Part shown: positions 19,805-22,280 of the stretch, piece after piece
Numbering within the stretch: the first letter of the stretch is position 1
Layout of the letters: each line of letters starts with the position of its first letter
Source of the DNA: Cudoniella acicularis
Taxonomy: Eukaryota > Ascomycota > Leotiomycetes > Helotiales > Helotiaceae
Reading direction: 5' to 3'
DNA: 22,280 nucleotides
Assembly (NCBI GenBank): GCA_013054445.1
Contig: JAAMPI010000954.1
Span: 1-22,280 of the forward strand
Notes under the pieces: generated by a model
Seen by the model: only the letters and a program-made list of their open reading frames with translations
Told to the model about the DNA's origin: nothing
Databases searched by the model: none
Program-made: the position numbers and the translations under genes

Positions 19805-21908
19805 ATGCCGCCAGACCGAGGCCGAGCTTCGAAAGCATGCACAGCATGCCACAAGCAGAAGACACGATGTTATTCTTCCGGAAGTAGTGGGGGGCCGTGT
19901 CTGAGATGTGAGAGGCTGCAGCAGTCATGCTCACTGAAAGTCTCAAGCAGCCAAAGGCGTCTTGAACCTGGAACATCTGATGTCAATGATGGCTTATCTT
20001 CTGATGACAGGTAATGTAAAAATTCATTATAAGATTCAAGTTCTGATCAAAAGAACAGGTTGAGCAGGCTTGAGGGTATCGTACAGGCAGTCGTAGAAAG
20101 ACTCGATAACATTGCGCCAAGAGTCGAATCTTCAACCACATCTGCCAGCTTATCAAGCCCCGCCGATCAGTTAGCCAGAGACACTTCGGGGCCGTCTTTC
20201 GCTCATCCTGTGTTTGCCCGCACGGTGGTCGGGGATGTGAGGCCCGAAATTGATTCAGCAGTAGACTCAACAGCACCTGTGTATGCCATCCGTGACGTTG
20301 CTGCTGAGGTGGGCGCCGGACAGCATGATCGACGAGTTGTCAATGGATCTTCAGATGTATTGTCACCTGATATCATTAACATTGGGTTACTTAGTCCCCA
20401 AGATGCATCTTCATTACTTGCATTGTTAGTCTGCCCCTCACTTTGGGACATCAACTAATTCCATTCTCTATAGATTTTTAGAGCATTATGGCCGCTGGGT
20501 TGCATTCAACGAGACTACTTCACCAGAACAACTATTGACGGAAGTAAGAGCATCACCATTGCTGCTATGTGCTTGTTGTTTGATCGCCGTGCGCCATACA
20601 ACAGAGGAGTATGCATCAAGCTTAGCACCTCGGCTCTTTCAGGAAGCCAAAACACTTTTGTCAACAGCTCTCCTTGTCGTCCCCCAATCCATTTCCTTTT
20701 TTCAAGCCGCTCTCATTTTGAGTTTATGGTCGACTACAATAGGGCAGGCTCTGTTGAGCGTTGATAGTTGGCTGCTTAGTGGTTTTGCCTTGCAGCATTG
20801 CTTTTCCAGTGACTTGTTTATTCCCGTCGCGAATGCGAATCGCTTATCTCCTCTTAGTCAACAAGAAATTGATCGATGGTTTATATGGAACCATCTATGC
20901 TTGGTTCATCTTCAGTATATATCCCTACCATCAACACTGCATACACTGCTGACTGAAATAGCTACTGCGTTGGAACCCGAAGGAAAGCACTACTTGACCT
21001 TGAGCAAATTCAGACGTGTCGGCGTATACTGGATTCGGATCATGTCACAAATTTCGAAACCCGTATGGTTGCTGAAGTCAACCTCTATTGGATTATTTAC
21101 CAGCGTTGTTCCCCTACAACAGTAGATGTACCGGGCACGCAGGCACTTTTGAACTCCTGGAGACAAGAGTGGAATTTTCTCTTCGGCAAGACCACCCTGA
21201 CTCTTATGACCGCCGATTCCCACTAATTATATTTTCAGATCAGCCACGCCCTCAATTCGTACGTATGGGTTTCCACTTTGCTCAGCTGCTAATGTACGAA
21301 AAAGCGTTAAAATCACGATCCGCTGCAGTGCGGGAATCGCTTCTTTCTGAAATGGTACGCCTATCTGCAGCAATCCTGACTCTAGCCATGGAGACCGCCG
21401 ATGTTCGTACTCGACATCTAAGCGACCATATCTATCACATTATCACCTTCGCAGCGGTTACTCTTTGCAGGCTACTGCACATGTATGAAAATGAACTCGC
21501 TCGAACACATGACATTGCGGAGCTTGATCAGTTGGTTCTGACTCTAGTTACATGGCTTCATTCGATTGGTCTCCCTTGCCATGGTATGTATATTTTCTCA
21601 GCATATACACAATTCCTCATTGTATCAAGAGTCTTTGATGCCTCATCAACCTTGAGAGATTAGCATATTAGTTCTGACTTCCTGGTTCCGTAGTGTCGCA
21701 TACACTCGGCGATGTCGTGTCTGCTTTCCACGAGAAGTTACGTCCAAACGCCAGGCCAACTCCATCTTATGTGGAAGCTGAACTTCCCTGGGGGCAAGAC
21801 GACCTGGCATTTACTTTCCCGGATCAGCTTGGAACAGAGTTATTTTATTCTGGGAATAACATCTTCTTTCCTGACTGGGAGCCACTCATCCAAGGACCCC
21901 CAACCTAA
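19805..21908 (+). CDS. prtT: Zn(II)2Cys6 transcription factor, PrtT-like regulator of secreted proteases
   Basis: Six exons: 19805-20010, 20059-20424, 20474-20914, 20962-21185, 21239-21583 and 21694-21908, giving 598 residues. Introns are 48, 49, 47, 53 and 110 bp. Four are GT-AG with branch points such as ACTAAT and GCTGAC; the fourth (21186-21238) starts with GC. The zinc cluster has C12, C15, C22, C32, C35 and C42, followed by a short coiled coil (LSRLEGIVQAVVERLDNI). The middle has FLEHYGRWVAFN, SPLLLCACCLIAVRHT and, after splicing, VHLHYCVGTRRKA, ETRMVAEVNLYW and FDQPRPQFVRMGFHFAQ. The C-terminus has LVTWLHSIGLPCHV and ends FFPDWEP. These blocks match Aspergillus PrtT, the activator of extracellular protease genes, as I know it; the match was not searched. 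An alternative in-frame ATG at 19733 would add 24 residues. Confidence 0.88.
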
Positions 21909-22280
21909 GTGGGCTTATACCCAAAGATGATTTTGCGGCAATTGACGTTGAGGCTCATGGGATGCTTCATATCATGTTATAGAAATAACCAACAGTTGGA
22001 TGATTTTAGTGCAACGCGGATAGGATTCCTCCTTTTCACTTTGGTCTAGGATCCCTGAGTACTTCCAAAATGAATTCGTACTCGTTAAAACCGTGGCACT
22101 GAGTCAGCATCGCAACAACCAAATCCACGTATCACTAATCAACCACCAAAACACCATTATAATCGCTCAAAACTTAATCTCACCAATTTTATATATACAA
22201 AATACACAACGCACCCGCCTTCAACACACGGTATCCCAGAAGTCAACCAAACGATCCTTCACGAATATATGCTCTATTTC
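21909..22280. other. Downstream spacer to window end
   Basis: This is the 3' flank of the prtT-like gene. It is AT-rich with ATATATAC runs near 22190-22200. No coding frame or RNA gene is seen. Confidence 0.4.

Overview
This window is nuclear DNA of a filamentous ascomycete (Pezizomycotina). Genes are split by short introns of 47-110 bp with fungal signals (GTATGT/GTGAGN donors, RCTRAY branch points close to the acceptor). Two proteins carry HET (heterokaryon incompatibility) domains, one is a Zn(II)2Cys6 regulator with the PrtT architecture, and one is a TPR-SET protein of a fungal type. The small membrane-protein and PD-(D/E)XK-like families look like those common in Leotiomycetes (Helotiales), but that assignment rests on recall and not on a search.

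Layout. 1-4.2 kb is a gene graveyard. It holds a disrupted unknown gene (about 1058-2159), a DUF7587-like gene split by a frameshift (3067-3603), and a decayed C-terminal membrane domain with a frameshift and a nonsense codon (3737-4135). 4.2-5.3 kb is AT-rich spacer with a degenerate ATCCRTGGATA repeat. 5351-7384 is an intact TPR-SET gene. 7719-about 9611 (minus) is a lysine-rich protein with a PD-(D/E)XK-like nuclease signature; two introns can be placed but no start codon can. Directly against its 5' end lies a 280-bp element with near-perfect 37-40 bp terminal inverted repeats (9611-9890, MITE-like). It fills the divergent spacer shared with the first HET gene (10045-11943, plus). 12210-13290 (minus) encodes parts of a membrane protein convergent with that HET gene, and 13320-13946 is unresolved coding-like sequence. 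14570-16768 is a second HET gene with a hydrophobic N-terminus and one intron. 17507-18102 (minus) is a small secreted protein whose signal peptide appears only after removing an 80-bp intron. 19805-21908 is a six-exon prtT-like regulator of secreted proteases containing a GC-AG intron.

How it fits together. Two genes of conserved, housekeeping or regulatory type (TPR-SET and prtT) bracket a HET-rich accessory stretch of intact, truncated and dead genes plus a transposable element. That is the expected picture for a fast-evolving non-self-recognition neighbourhood. No bacterial-style operon, CRISPR array, rRNA or tRNA was seen. All splice models were read by eye and have no transcript support.
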